This document shows, one piece after another, positions 19,440 to 28,584 of a stretch of DNA of 64,000 nucleotides. The notes below the pieces were generated by a model, which did no database searches, was not told the DNA's origin, and saw only the letters and a program-made list of their open reading frames with translations. Position numbers and translations under genes: made by a program. This DNA comes from Caenimonas soli. Its GTDB lineage: Bacteria; Pseudomonadota; Gammaproteobacteria; Burkholderiales; Burkholderiaceae_C. Within the stretch, counting starts at the first letter, position 1, and each line of letters opens with the position of its first letter. The stretch spans positions 248,001 through 312,000 of the forward strand of contig NZ_JABJVV010000001.1 in the NCBI RefSeq assembly GCF_013155545.1, read 5' to 3'.

Positions 19440-20723
19440 TCATTTCTGGAAAGGACCCCAGTCCGGCTCGCGGATGTCGCCACCCTGGCCGGCCAGGCGA
19501 GCCTTGATCTTGCCATCGAGCGTCGTGGTCATCAGCGCTTCACGGCCATTTTGCCGTGTTGCATAGACAATCAGGCGGCCATTGGGCGCGAAACTCGGGC
19601 TCTCGTCGGCACTGGTGTCAGTGATTGAGGTCACCGTGCCGCTGCCGAGTTCCATCACCTGGAGCTTGAAGGCCCCGCTGATGCGGGAAATGTAGGCCAG
19701 CCACCGGCCGTCGGGGCTGAGGGTGGGCGATATGTTGTAACCCCCCGTAAAGGTAACGCGCTCGGGATTGCCGCCACCTGCGGGCATGCGATAGATCTGC
19801 GGCGCGCCGCCGCGGTCACTTACGAAGAAGATGCTGCGCCCATCGGGCGAATAAAGCGGTTCGGTGTCGATGCCGGCCGATTGGGTCAGGCGCCGCGGCT
19901 CGCCGCCGTTGGCGTCGATGGTGTACAGCTGCGAACCGCCATCCCGGCTGAGCGTCACTGCCAGGGTGCGGCCATCGGGCGACCAGGCCGGCGCGCTGTT
20001 GGAACCGCGGAAGTTGGCGATCAGCCGGCGCTTGCCGCTGGCGACCTCGTGCACGTAGACCACGGGCTTGCGCGATTCGAAAGAAACGTAAGCCAGTTGC
20101 GCCCCGTTGGCCGACCAGGCCGGCGAGATGATGGGCTCTCCGCTTGCCAGCGCCGACTGCGCGTTCTCGCCGTCGGAGTCGGCTACCCAAAGGTTATAGC
20201 GATTGGCGGCTTTGGTCACGTAGGCGATGCGGGTGGAGAAAACGCCTTTTTCGCCAGTGAGCTTCTCGTAGATGAAATCGGCGATGCGGTGTGCCGCAAG
20301 ACGCAGATCGGCCGTGGTGACGGCGTAGCTCTGGCCGCCGAGGTCCTGGCCGCGCACCACGTCCCACAGCCGAAAGCGCACGTCGTAGCGCCCATCGGCC
20401 AGGCGGGCCACGCTGCCCACGGCCAGCGAATCGGCGCCTTTCTGGCGCCAGGGCGTCACGTCGGGACGGCTGGTTTCATCCAGGGCGGCGCCGGCGGAGT
20501 CGATGGCGCGGAACTGGCCGCTTCGCTCCAGGTCGGCCTGGACGATCGCCGCAATCTTTTGCGGTGCTTGCGCTTCGCCGCGAAATGGGGCGATGGCGAT
20601 GGGCAATTGGGTCAAGCCCACGCCGGTTACTTCGACACGGAACTGGGCCAGCGCCGGCATGACCGCCGCCGCGCCCAGAAGGCCCACCATCTGGCGTCGC
20701 CGCCACTGCGCAGGATTTTTCAT
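19440..20723 (-). CDS. tolB: Tol-Pal system protein TolB
   Basis: Periplasmic partner of Pal and TolA. A signal peptide (RRRQMVGLLGAAAVMPALA) precedes the mature start QFRVEVTG. The N-terminal alpha/beta domain (LPIAIAPFRGEAQAPQKIA) is followed by a six-bladed WD40-like propeller with repeated motifs such as SPDGRSIFFVSDRGGAPQIY and SPDGRWLAYISRISGAFKL. I place the start at the ATG at 20723 (427 aa), preceded by GGAGAGA. An ATG at 20744 overlaps the stop of the upstream glycosyltransferase as ATGA and is the alternative. The arginines before the hydrophobic run are only weakly Tat-like. Confidence 0.95.
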   Translation of the reverse strand: MKNPAQWRRRQMVGLLGAAAVMPALAQFRVEVTGVGLTQLPIAIAPFRGEAQAPQKIAAIVQADLERSGQFRAIDSAGAALDETSRPDVTPWRQKGADSLAVGSVARLADGRYDVRFRLWDVVRGQDLGGQSYAVTTADLRLAAHRIADFIYEKLTGEKGVFSTRIAYVTKAANRYNLWVADSDGENAQSALASGEPIISPAWSANGAQLAYVSFESRKPVVYVHEVASGKRRLIANFRGSNSAPAWSPDGRTLAVTLSRDGGSQLYTIDANGGEPRRLTQSAGIDTEPLYSPDGRSIFFVSDRGGAPQIYRMPAGGGNPERVTFTGGYNISPTLSPDGRWLAYISRISGAFKLQVMELGSGTVTSITDTSADESPSFAPNGRLIVYATRQNGREALMTTTLDGKIKARLAGQGGDIREPDWGPFQK

Positions 20724-20740
20724 GCTTCTTAGTCTCTCCA

Positions 20741-21586
20741 TCATCGATTCAGTTCAGTCACGGTGGCGGCGGGGCTGTCGGCCAGCTCTGCCACCCCCAC
20801 CTCGGCGCGCACCAGCCCCCCTTGCATGCGCTGCAACACCCGTTCGCGGTTGTCCGCCTCCTGTGCCCGGCTGTGTTCCCGGTGCCAGAGGTGGAACACC
20901 TCGGTGGCCAGAAAGCCGTTCTTGCGCCGCAGCCCATGGTTATGCAGGCGCAGCACCAGGTCCGCATCCTCGTGCCCCCAGCCGTTGAAGGTCTCGTCGA
21001 AGCCGTTGACGGCCTCGAAGTCACGATACCAGACGCCGAAGTTGCAGCTGCGGATGCCTTTCCAGGAAAACCCGTCTTGTACACGGCCCGGCGCACCCGG
21101 CCAGTAAAGAAGATGCGTCAGTTTGTTAACGTCGCCGGAAAGGCGCAGGCGCAGCCAGTCCGACGGGCGCAGGTCGGCGGGTTGCACTTCGCCGCTCAGA
21201 ATTCGCCGGCTCAAAGTCTCCGACAGCAGAACGCGGCTGCCGTTCAGGAAATGCCCTTCCTGCGCCAGGCGCAGGTGATGTTCGACAAAGCCCTGCCCCG
21301 GCACGCAGTCGCCATCCAGGAAAATCAGGTAGTCGGCCTGTGCGTGGTGTGCGCCCAGATTGCGCGTGCGAGCGGCAGTGAACCCGGTGTCCGGATGCCA
21401 GACATGGCGCACCGGGCAAGCGAAGGGCGGCAAGCCGCGCTGGAGGGCCTGTACATGCTTCGGCCGCGACCCATCGTCGGCGACCACCACCACCGCATCG
21501 GCGCCGCACTGGGGTGCCAAACCGCGCAGCACTGCGAGCAGGGCATCCGATCGGTTGTAGGTGAGGACGACGAACCCGACCTTCAT
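20741..21586 (-). CDS. Family 2 glycosyltransferase (GT-A fold)
   Basis: Glycosyltransferase likely acting on a cell-surface glycan. The N-terminal Rossmann-like strand is VGFVVLTYNRSDALLAVL, and the nucleotide-sugar motif is FLDGDCVPG (DXD-like). The C-terminal part, NGFDETFNGWGHEDADLVLRL, matches the galactosyltransferase C-terminal signature. The ATG at 21586 overlaps the stop of the neighbouring glycosyltransferase as ATGA, so the two are coupled. The open frame extends further upstream without family features. Length is 281 aa. Donor and acceptor are unknown. Confidence 0.85.
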   Translation of the reverse strand: MKVGFVVLTYNRSDALLAVLRGLAPQCGADAVVVVADDGSRPKHVQALQRGLPPFACPVRHVWHPDTGFTAARTRNLGAHHAQADYLIFLDGDCVPGQGFVEHHLRLAQEGHFLNGSRVLLSETLSRRILSGEVQPADLRPSDWLRLRLSGDVNKLTHLLYWPGAPGRVQDGFSWKGIRSCNFGVWYRDFEAVNGFDETFNGWGHEDADLVLRLHNHGLRRKNGFLATEVFHLWHREHSRAQEADNRERVLQRMQGGLVRAEVGVAELADSPAATVTELNR

Positions 21587-22350
21587 GCGTTGCGCTGCAG
21601 CAGCCACAGCTTGAGATAGCGGTAGTACGTGCCCTCGGCGTTGGAAACGGCCAGGGCCAGGCCCAGGCGCCCGTCGAGGAACCCGCGCTTGAAGAGATAG
21701 GTTCGCAGGAACGCCCACAGGCCGTGGCCCAGGGCCTTGCCGAGGGAGCCCCTGACGCCCTTGCGATGCAGGGCCTGCGCGCCGGCCGTGGAGTAGCGGT
21801 TCATCTTGTCCAGGACGGCCTCGAAGTTGGCATAGCTCTCGTGCAACAACTCGCCTTCCAGCTGGCCCACCGCCCCTTTGACCTCCAGCGCCTCATGCAC
21901 CAGCGCGTTGGAAAAACGGCCGGTCCCGCGCCGAAACAGCCGCAGCAGGCGATCCGGGTACCAGCCCGAATGCGCCATGTACTGGCCGCAGTAGCTGGAG
22001 CGCCGATTGACCATGTAGGCATCGAACTGCTGCGCGCCGATGGCGGCTTGTATCTGTTCGCGCAGCCGGGAGGTGACCCGTTCGTCGGCGTCGATGGACA
22101 GGATCCAATCGCGGGTGGCCAAGTCCAGCGCGCGGTTTTTCTGGGGGCCGAAGCCCGGCCAGTCGGCCGTCTGGGTGACCCGTGCCCCCATCTCCCGGGC
22201 GATCGCCACGGTGTCGTCGGTGCTGCCGTTATCGACCACCACCACCTCATCGGCGAAGGCGACGGACTCCAGGCAGGCGCGCAATCGCGCCGACTCATTG
22301 TGGGTGATGACGATGACGGACAGGCTCGTGGCCAAGGGACGCTCTTGCAA
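21583..22350 (-). CDS. Family 2 glycosyltransferase, WaaE/KdtX-like (LPS core)
   Basis: Resembles the WaaE/KdtX beta-glucosyltransferases of the lipopolysaccharide inner core. Motifs are LSVIVITHNESARL, VVVDNGSTDDTVAIA, WPGFGPQKNRALDLA, SIDADERVT (metal-binding DXD) and the WaaE-type SGWYPDRLLRLFRRG and FSNALVHEAL. Length 255 aa fits. The start is a TTG at 22350 without an obvious ribosome-binding site, so the N-terminus is uncertain by a few residues. It is divergent from msbA with only 45 bases between, and coupled to the downstream glycosyltransferase. Confidence 0.87.
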   Translation of the reverse strand: MQERPLATSLSVIVITHNESARLRACLESVAFADEVVVVDNGSTDDTVAIAREMGARVTQTADWPGFGPQKNRALDLATRDWILSIDADERVTSRLREQIQAAIGAQQFDAYMVNRRSSYCGQYMAHSGWYPDRLLRLFRRGTGRFSNALVHEALEVKGAVGQLEGELLHESYANFEAVLDKMNRYSTAGAQALHRKGVRGSLGKALGHGLWAFLRTYLFKRGFLDGRLGLALAVSNAEGTYYRYLKLWLLQRNA

Positions 22351-22395
22351 GTCGAAGATAATTTGAGGTTCACAAGATTATGAAGGGTTAGCCTG

Positions 22396-24129
22396 TTGCT
22401 TACGATCCGGCCAGACACGGCCACCCTGCGCTGGCTCCTGCCCTACTTCGGCCGGGCTCGCGGCGCCTGGGCTCTTGCCGTGCTTGCCACGGTGGTGGCA
22501 TCGGCGACCGAGCCCCTGGTGCCCGCCCTGATCAAGCCGCTGCTTGACCGTGGCTTTCAACCCGGTGGCATCGCCCTTTGGATGGTGCCCGCCAGCCTGC
22601 TGCTGCTGTTCGCGGTACGGGGCGTGGCCGGCTTCGTGGCCGATCTCGCCCTGGCCAAGATCACCCAGGGCGGCCTGCTGTCGCTGCGCCAGGACATGTT
22701 CGCCCGCCTGCTCGACGCGCGCCTGTCCCTTTTTCGCGAGCAGAACGCCACAGCGCTTTCCAACACCGTCGTCTTCGAGGTGCAGAACGGCGCGACCTTG
22801 CTGGTCAACGCGGTCATCGGCTTGCTCAAGGACAGCGTTGCGCTCGTCGCCCTGCTGGCCTATCTGCTGTTCCTGAACTGGCAGCTGACCCTGATCGTTT
22901 TTCTCATCGTGCCGGGTGTCGCGTTCCTCATTCGCACCGTCTCGCGGCGCCTCTATCGCATCGCGAGGACCACCCAGACCGCCACCAACGACCTGGCCTA
23001 CGTGGTCGAGGAAAACGTGCTGGCGGCTCGCGTCGTCCGCCTGCATGGCGCGCAGCCGCTGCAGGCCGGCCGCTTCGCCGCGCTGAGCACTTCGCTGCGC
23101 CGCCTGGCCATGAAAACCGCGGTCGCGTCCGCGTCGATCACTCCGCTGACCCACATGCTAGCGGCAGCAGCGCTGTCGGCGGTGATCTGCATCGCGCTAT
23201 GGCAAAGCCGCGCGGGCATCACCGTGGGGACCTTCGCATCGTTCATCACGGCGATGCTGATGCTCATCGCGCCGATCAAGCGCCTTTCCGAAGTCGCCAG
23301 CCCCATCTCGCGTGGCCTGGCCGCCGTGCAGCGGGCCATGGACCTGATCGAGAAGACACCCGCCGAAGCCGGCGGTACGCACGCGCCGGGGCGCGCCCAG
23401 GGACGCATCCAGTTGCAGTCGGTCGTGGTGCGTTATCGCGACGACGGCTCGCCCGCTCTCGACGGCATCACGCTGGCCATCGAACCGGGGCAGGTCGTCG
23501 CCCTGGTGGGGCCGTCCGGTTCGGGAAAGACCACGCTGGCGAACCTGTTGCCTCGCTTCGTGCAGCCGACCGAAGGGCGCGTGTTGCTGGATGGGCATGA
23601 CGTCGCCGACTGGCGCCTGGACGCATTGCGCAGCCAATTCGCGTTGGTCAGCCAGGACGTCGTCATGTTCAACGACACCTTGGCGGCCAACATCGTGTTG
23701 GGCAGCCCTCGCGACGCCGGTCGCCTGGCTGCCTGCGTCGACGCGGCGAACCTGGGTGGACTCGTGGCAAGCTTGCCCCAGGGTATCGAGACCGTGGTCG
23801 GCCACAACGCCGTGACGCTATCGGGTGGGCAGCGCCAGCGGCTGGCGATCGCCCGCGCCCTGTACAAGGATGCGCCAGTTCTGATCCTGGACGAAGCCAC
23901 CTCGGCCCTGGACAGCGAATCGGAGCGCCTGGTCCAGGAGGCGCTGCAGCGCTTGATGGCGGGGCGCACCACGCTCATCGTGGCTCACCGCCTCTCTACC
24001 ATCGAGCACGCGGACGTCGTCGTCGTGCTGGACCACGGCAAGCTGGTCGAAAGCGGAAGCCACGCGCAACTGCTTGTCCGGGATGGGCTCTACGCGCGGC
24101 TGCACGCATTGCAATTCGGGACGACATGA
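22396..24129 (+). CDS. msbA: Lipid A export permease/ATP-binding protein MsbA
   Basis: Homodimeric ABC exporter that flips lipid A-core across the inner membrane. The N-terminal half has six predicted membrane helices. The C-terminal nucleotide-binding domain has Walker A GPSGSGKTT, Q-loop LVSQDVVMFNDTLAANI, signature LSGGQRQR, Walker B LILDEATSALD and H-loop IVAHRLST. Length 577 aa matches MsbA. The start appears to be TTG at 22396, preceded by GAAGGGT. The stop overlaps the next gene as ATGA. Being surrounded by LPS glycosyltransferases supports MsbA over other exporters. Confidence 0.9.
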   Translation: MLTIRPDTATLRWLLPYFGRARGAWALAVLATVVASATEPLVPALIKPLLDRGFQPGGIALWMVPASLLLLFAVRGVAGFVADLALAKITQGGLLSLRQDMFARLLDARLSLFREQNATALSNTVVFEVQNGATLLVNAVIGLLKDSVALVALLAYLLFLNWQLTLIVFLIVPGVAFLIRTVSRRLYRIARTTQTATNDLAYVVEENVLAARVVRLHGAQPLQAGRFAALSTSLRRLAMKTAVASASITPLTHMLAAAALSAVICIALWQSRAGITVGTFASFITAMLMLIAPIKRLSEVASPISRGLAAVQRAMDLIEKTPAEAGGTHAPGRAQGRIQLQSVVVRYRDDGSPALDGITLAIEPGQVVALVGPSGSGKTTLANLLPRFVQPTEGRVLLDGHDVADWRLDALRSQFALVSQDVVMFNDTLAANIVLGSPRDAGRLAACVDAANLGGLVASLPQGIETVVGHNAVTLSGGQRQRLAIARALYKDAPVLILDEATSALDSESERLVQEALQRLMAGRTTLIVAHRLSTIEHADVVVVLDHGKLVESGSHAQLLVRDGLYARLHALQFGTT

Positions 24130-26411
24130 CCATGCCGGTCTGGCAAGCTGTACTGGCGGTGGCCCTGGGAGCGCTGGGCTTCTTCCTGCCGTTCTCCCCC
24201 GCCGGGGTTGCAATGTCACTGGGCGTCCTGTTGGTTCTGGGACTCGCGCGCGCCCACGCCATCTGGCGCCTGGCTCCCTGGAAGGAACCGGTGATGGCCG
24301 CAGGGCTGGTGCTGCTGGCCTACATCGTGGCGCATACCCTGTGGACTACGGGCGCGACAGCGGCCTCCTGGGAAGCGATCAACCGGTATCACGAGTTGCT
24401 GTTCGCTCCGCTGCTGCTCGCACTGATGCAGGATGGTCGGCACCGCCTGATTTTCATGCGTGCCCTATTGGCAGGTGCCGTGTTGCTGGCCCTTGCGCAT
24501 TGGGTGGCATTGCTCGTACCCAGCCTGGCGCCGATACTGGAGAGCCGGCGTATTTCGGCCGGTTTCGCGCTGGCCGTCTGCGCATTCCTGGTGCTGATGC
24601 GCGCACGCGGCCAAGCGCGGCCCTGGCCGGCGCGGGCGCTGGCTGCCTTCATGGCCCTGACGGTGCTGCTGGCCATCGAGGGACGAACCGGCCACGTTGT
24701 AGTGATAGTGCTGGTGTCGTGTGCCGCGTGGCTCCACAGCCCGCCACGTTGGCGTTGGGCGGCTGCCGTGGCAGGCCCGCTGCTGGTATTGGCGCTCGCC
24801 ATGGGCTCCGCCGCGATGCAGACCCGCATCCAGGAGACGCTCGCCGGGACGCAGCCCGTCGGGCCGGGCGGGACGCTGAGCTCCACGGGCATTCGTATTG
24901 AACTCCTGCGGGTGGCCGGGGACCTGGTCCGCCGGCACGCGGTCACGGGCGCGGGATTCGCAAACTACTCTGCCGCGCACGAGCAGGCCGCTCGCGCCAT
25001 GAACAGCCCCAAAGGCAGCGCGGCGGCTTACGTGCAGACCCACTGGCCGGAGGTTTCGAATCCGCACAACGAGTACCTGATGCAGCTGATTGGTGGGGGC
25101 GCCGTCTCGCTCTCGCTGTTTCTGGCATGGCTGGGCCTCACTTTCCGACAAGCCCTCCACGCGCGGCCGCAAGTGAGCGGACCGCTTGGCGGCGTGGCCC
25201 TTGCCTTCGCCGTGGGCTGCCTCTTCAACTCCCTCCTGATGGACTTCGTCGAGGCGCACCTCTACATCGCCCTGCTCGCCTTGCTTCTGGCGGAGAACCG
25301 CTATGCAGCCCAAAACGATGAGCACGCAGGCGGCGTGGACCGCATCCTGGTCATCGCGACGCGGCAGATCGGCGACGTGCTGCTCACCACGCCGCTGATC
25401 CGCGCCGCGCGCCGGCGCTGGCCACGAGCCCATATCGAGGTGCTCGGCTTCCAGGGCACGCTGGGCATGTTGCGCGGCAACCCCGACGTGAACGGCCTGA
25501 TCGAGTCGCCGTCGCGGTTCGGGTGGCGCGGCCTGCGGGCCTTTGTCCCCAAGGTCTGGCGGCGCTACGACCTGGCTCTTGTCACGGATCCCGGCGACCG
25601 GGCCCACCTGCTGGGCTGGCTCGCGGCGAGCCGGCGCAGCGGAATCATTCCGGCGGCCGGTGGCAGCAACTGGTGGAAGAAGCAGCTGCTGGACCATGTC
25701 GTCGTCGCCGGCGGTGATCGCGGGGCCGTGCACGTCACGACGGAGAAGCAGTCCTTGCTTGCGCCCTGGCTCGACGTGTACGGTGCCGTGCCCGAGGTCG
25801 TTGGTCCGGCGTCCGCCCCGCTACCACCGAATGTGCAGGCGCAAGTCATGCCCGGCGCCGTGGTGGTCCACGCACCGTCCATGTGGCCATACAAGCAGTG
25901 GCCGATCGCCCACTTCGAGGTGCTGCTGAACGATTTGCTGGCGCAGGGGCGGCAAGTGATCCTGACCGGCAGCGCCGGCGAGCGCGACCGGGAGTGCATC
26001 GCGCCCTTGCGCATCCTGGCATCGCCACCGCAACTGTTGGACCTTTCGGGCCAGCTCGATTTCAACCAACTGGTGACCCTCTTGCAGGGCGCGGCGCTGT
26101 ACATCGGGCCGGATACCTCGGTTTCGCACCTCGCCGCGGCCACCGGGGTACCGGTGATCGCCATCTTCGGTCCCACGAATCCGATGCGCTGGGCACCCTG
26201 GCCGGCGCGTGCAAGTACCCGGGAATTGTTCGTCCGTTCGGCGAGCGTTCAGCGGGCGGGCAATGTGACGTTGCTGCAGGGCAGCCTGGCCTGTGTGCCC
26301 TGTGGCCGTGCCGGCTGCGAGGACCACCGGCAAAGCCGCAGCGACTGCCTGGTGGACATCAAACCCGAACGGGTGCTCGAAGAGGCAAGAGCGATCCTGG
26401 CGAACGCCTAG
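24126..26411 (+). CDS. Fusion protein: O-antigen ligase/polymerase domain plus family 9 (heptosyl-type) glycosyltransferase
   Basis: One continuous 761-residue frame joins two functions normally on separate genes. Residues 1 to about 395 are a polytopic membrane part of roughly ten hydrophobic helices with the Wzy_C/WaaL periplasmic loop region, including PHNEYLMQL at 313-321. After a short linker, residues 406-761 are a family 9 glycosyltransferase: RILVIATRQIGDVLLTTPLI at the start and GPDTSVSHLAAATGVPVIAI from 661. The C-terminus has a cysteine-rich stretch (SLACVPCGRAGCEDH). The ATG overlaps the msbA stop as ATGA. The role is probably LPS core or O-antigen assembly. Whether both halves are active is unknown. 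Confidence 0.85.
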   Translation: MTMPVWQAVLAVALGALGFFLPFSPAGVAMSLGVLLVLGLARAHAIWRLAPWKEPVMAAGLVLLAYIVAHTLWTTGATAASWEAINRYHELLFAPLLLALMQDGRHRLIFMRALLAGAVLLALAHWVALLVPSLAPILESRRISAGFALAVCAFLVLMRARGQARPWPARALAAFMALTVLLAIEGRTGHVVVIVLVSCAAWLHSPPRWRWAAAVAGPLLVLALAMGSAAMQTRIQETLAGTQPVGPGGTLSSTGIRIELLRVAGDLVRRHAVTGAGFANYSAAHEQAARAMNSPKGSAAAYVQTHWPEVSNPHNEYLMQLIGGGAVSLSLFLAWLGLTFRQALHARPQVSGPLGGVALAFAVGCLFNSLLMDFVEAHLYIALLALLLAENRYAAQNDEHAGGVDRILVIATRQIGDVLLTTPLIRAARRRWPRAHIEVLGFQGTLGMLRGNPDVNGLIESPSRFGWRGLRAFVPKVWRRYDLALVTDPGDRAHLLGWLAASRRSGIIPAAGGSNWWKKQLLDHVVVAGGDRGAVHVTTEKQSLLAPWLDVYGAVPEVVGPASAPLPPNVQAQVMPGAVVVHAPSMWPYKQWPIAHFEVLLNDLLAQGRQVILTGSAGERDRECIAPLRILASPPQLLDLSGQLDFNQLVTLLQGAALYIGPDTSVSHLAAATGVPVIAIFGPTNPMRWAPWPARASTRELFVRSASVQRAGNVTLLQGSLACVPCGRAGCEDHRQSRSDCLVDIKPERVLEEARAILANA

Positions 26412-27883
26412 AGCAGCACGATGTCGTACTGCTCCTGGCCCATCGCGCTTTCGCTTTGCAGCGAGATCGGCTTGCCGATGAAGTCCGACAGGCCCGCCAG
26501 GTGCTGGCTTTCCTCGTCCAGGAACAGCTCGATCACCTTGGGCGAGGCCACGACGCGATACTCGCGCGGATTGAACTGCCGCGCTTCGCGCAGGATCTCG
26601 CGCAGGATGTCGTAGGCCACACTGCGCGCTGTCTTGACGGTGCCCTTGCCCTGGCAGGCCGAGCAGGGCTCGCACAGCATGTGGGCCAGCGATTCGCGGG
26701 TGCGCTTGCGCGTCATCTCCACCAGGCCCAGCTGCGAGAAGCCGCCCGACATGGTCTTGACGCGGTCGCGTGCCAGCTGCTTGCGAAATTCCGCCAGCAC
26801 CGCCTCGCGGTGGTCCTCGCGCCCCATATCGATGAAGTCCACGATGATGATGCCGCCCAGGTTGCGCAGCCGCAGCTGCCGCGCTATGGCCTGCGCCGCT
26901 TCCAGGTTGGTCTTGAAGATGGTGTCGTCGAAGTTGCGCGCGCCGACGAAACCGCCGGTGTTGACGTCCACCGTGGTCAGGGCCTCGGTCTGGTCGACGA
27001 TGAGGTAGCCGCCGGATTTCAGCTCCACCCGGCGGCCCAGCGCCTTGGCGATTTCGTCGTCAATCGAGTACAGATCGAAGATCGGCCGCTCGCCCTTGTA
27101 GAGCTGCAAGCGTTCGGCGGCCGCGGGCATGAACTCGCGCCCGAAGGCCTGCAGGTGTGTGAACTGCTCGTGCGAGTCGATGCGGATGGTCTGGGTTCCC
27201 TCGCTGACCAGGTCGCGCAGGACCCGCTGCAGCAGGCTCAGGTCCTGGTGCAGCAGCGAGGTCGCCGGCAGGCGGGTGGCGGCCTCGCGCACGCGGGCCC
27301 AGGTCTTGCGCAGATAGGCGATGTCCTCGGCCAATTCGGCGTCGGTGGCGTCCTCGCCGTTGGTGCGCAGGATGAAGCCGCCACCCTGCGCTCCGACCAG
27401 GGCCTGCAGGCGGGCGCGCAGCGCATCGCGCTGGTCAGCCGGGATCTTCTGCGAAACACCGAGGTGGTCGTCTTGCGGCAGGAACACCAGCAGCCGGCCG
27501 GCAATGCTGATCTGCGTGGACAGCCGCGCGCCCTTGGTGCCTATGGGATCCTTGATCACCTGCACCATCAGCGACTGGCCTTCGAACACCTGCTTTTCGA
27601 TGGGCACCTGGGGCTGGCTGTTGCGTACGAATCCGGGCGGCTCGCCCTCTGGCTGGCGGTGCCAGACGTCGGCCACGTGCAGGAACGCCGCGCGTTCCAG
27701 GCCGATGTCGATGAATGCGGATTGCATGCCCGGAAGCACCCGCGCCACCTTGCCGAGGTAGACGTTGCCCACCAGGCCGCGTTCGAGCGTGCGTTCGACG
27801 TGCAACTCCTGCACGGCCCCGTTTTCGACGACGGCGACGCGCGTCTCCTGCGGCGACCAGTTGATCAGGATGTCCTGCTGCAT
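26408..27883 (-). CDS. rng: Ribonuclease G
   Basis: Endoribonuclease of the RNase E/G family, used in 5' maturation of 16S rRNA and in mRNA decay. The S1 domain is near residues 35-75 (YLGKVARVLPGMQSAFIDIG). The catalytic magnesium region has FVGARNFDDTIFKTN and IIIVDFIDMGREDHRE with the conserved Asp residues. A CxxC zinc-link (CEPCSACQGKG) follows. I start at the ATG at 27883 (MQQDILINWSPQETRVAV), which gives 491 aa, near the E. coli length of 489. The much longer upstream extension overlaps maf. Its stop overlaps the end of the convergent fusion gene by 4 bases. Confidence 0.95.
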   Translation of the reverse strand: MQQDILINWSPQETRVAVVENGAVQELHVERTLERGLVGNVYLGKVARVLPGMQSAFIDIGLERAAFLHVADVWHRQPEGEPPGFVRNSQPQVPIEKQVFEGQSLMVQVIKDPIGTKGARLSTQISIAGRLLVFLPQDDHLGVSQKIPADQRDALRARLQALVGAQGGGFILRTNGEDATDAELAEDIAYLRKTWARVREAATRLPATSLLHQDLSLLQRVLRDLVSEGTQTIRIDSHEQFTHLQAFGREFMPAAAERLQLYKGERPIFDLYSIDDEIAKALGRRVELKSGGYLIVDQTEALTTVDVNTGGFVGARNFDDTIFKTNLEAAQAIARQLRLRNLGGIIIVDFIDMGREDHREAVLAEFRKQLARDRVKTMSGGFSQLGLVEMTRKRTRESLAHMLCEPCSACQGKGTVKTARSVAYDILREILREARQFNPREYRVVASPKVIELFLDEESQHLAGLSDFIGKPISLQSESAMGQEQYDIVLL

Positions 27884-27890
27884 GTCTTTT

Positions 27891-28493
27891 TTATAGCTTG
27901 AAGCCGAATGCGCGCAAGAGCTGCGCCGTCTCGTGCATCGGCAAGCCCATGATGCCAGAGTAGCTGCCACTGATGTGCGAAATGTAAGCCGCCGCCCTGC
28001 CCTGCACCGCGTAGGCACCCGCCTTTCCCAGGGGCTCGCCGCTGTCCACATAGCTGCGGATCTGGGGCGCCGTGAGTGCGGCAAAGGTCACCCGCGAATC
28101 GCTCAGCACGTCCCGCCGTTTTTTGCCGTGCTGTACGGCCACTGCCGTCAGCACGCGGTGTGTCGCGCCCGAAAGTTCGCGCAGCATGCGGGCGGCGTCG
28201 CGTTCATTCTGCGGCTTGCCATAGATCACGCGGCCCAGAGCGACGGTGGTGTCGGAGCACAGTACCGGCGCAGGCGGCAGCCCGCGCCGCTGCAGACGCG
28301 CCAGCGCAGCGTCCAGTTTCAGAGCGGTGACCCGCTTGACGTAAGGCGCCGGCGCCTCGCCCGGCAGCAAAGCCTCTAGGGACTCGGTGTCTTCTCCGTC
28401 GTCGGGCAGCAGCAGCTCGTGTTGAACGCCAAGCTGTTCCAGCAGTTGCCGCCGGCGCGGGCTTTGAGATGCGAGATAGATAAATGCGGTCAT
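27891..28493 (-). CDS. maf: Maf-family nucleoside triphosphate pyrophosphatase (YhdE type)
   Basis: Hydrolyses dTTP/UTP or modified nucleotides. It is a housecleaning enzyme once linked to septum formation. The opening [17 protein letters not shown] is the Maf signature. The catalytic Asp sits in [10 protein letters not shown], and [20 protein letters not shown] with [11 protein letters not shown] form the C-terminal motifs. The ATG at 28493 gives 200 aa, the usual length. It lies 7 bases upstream of rng and is co-directional, the common maf-rng pair. Confidence 0.94.
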   Translation of the reverse strand: MTAFIYLASQSPRRRQLLEQLGVQHELLLPDDGEDTESLEALLPGEAPAPYVKRVTALKLDAALARLQRRGLPPAPVLCSDTTVALGRVIYGKPQNERDAARMLRELSGATHRVLTAVAVQHGKKRRDVLSDSRVTFAALTAPQIRSYVDSGEPLGKAGAYAVQGRAAAYISHISGSYSGIMGLPMHETAQLLRAFGFKL

Positions 28494-28584
28494 CAAGACG
28501 CGATGGTAGCTGGGCCTTGCACCTCCTTGCCGTGCGTGGTCCGCTGGTGCATCATGGCCGACTACAACGGGAAAGGAGTCGTCC

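Noticed and set aside
25883-27901. 672-codon plus-strand open frame spanning the end of the fusion gene and rng
   Set aside because: Overlaps the GT9 domain in another frame and rng antisense; no domain features.
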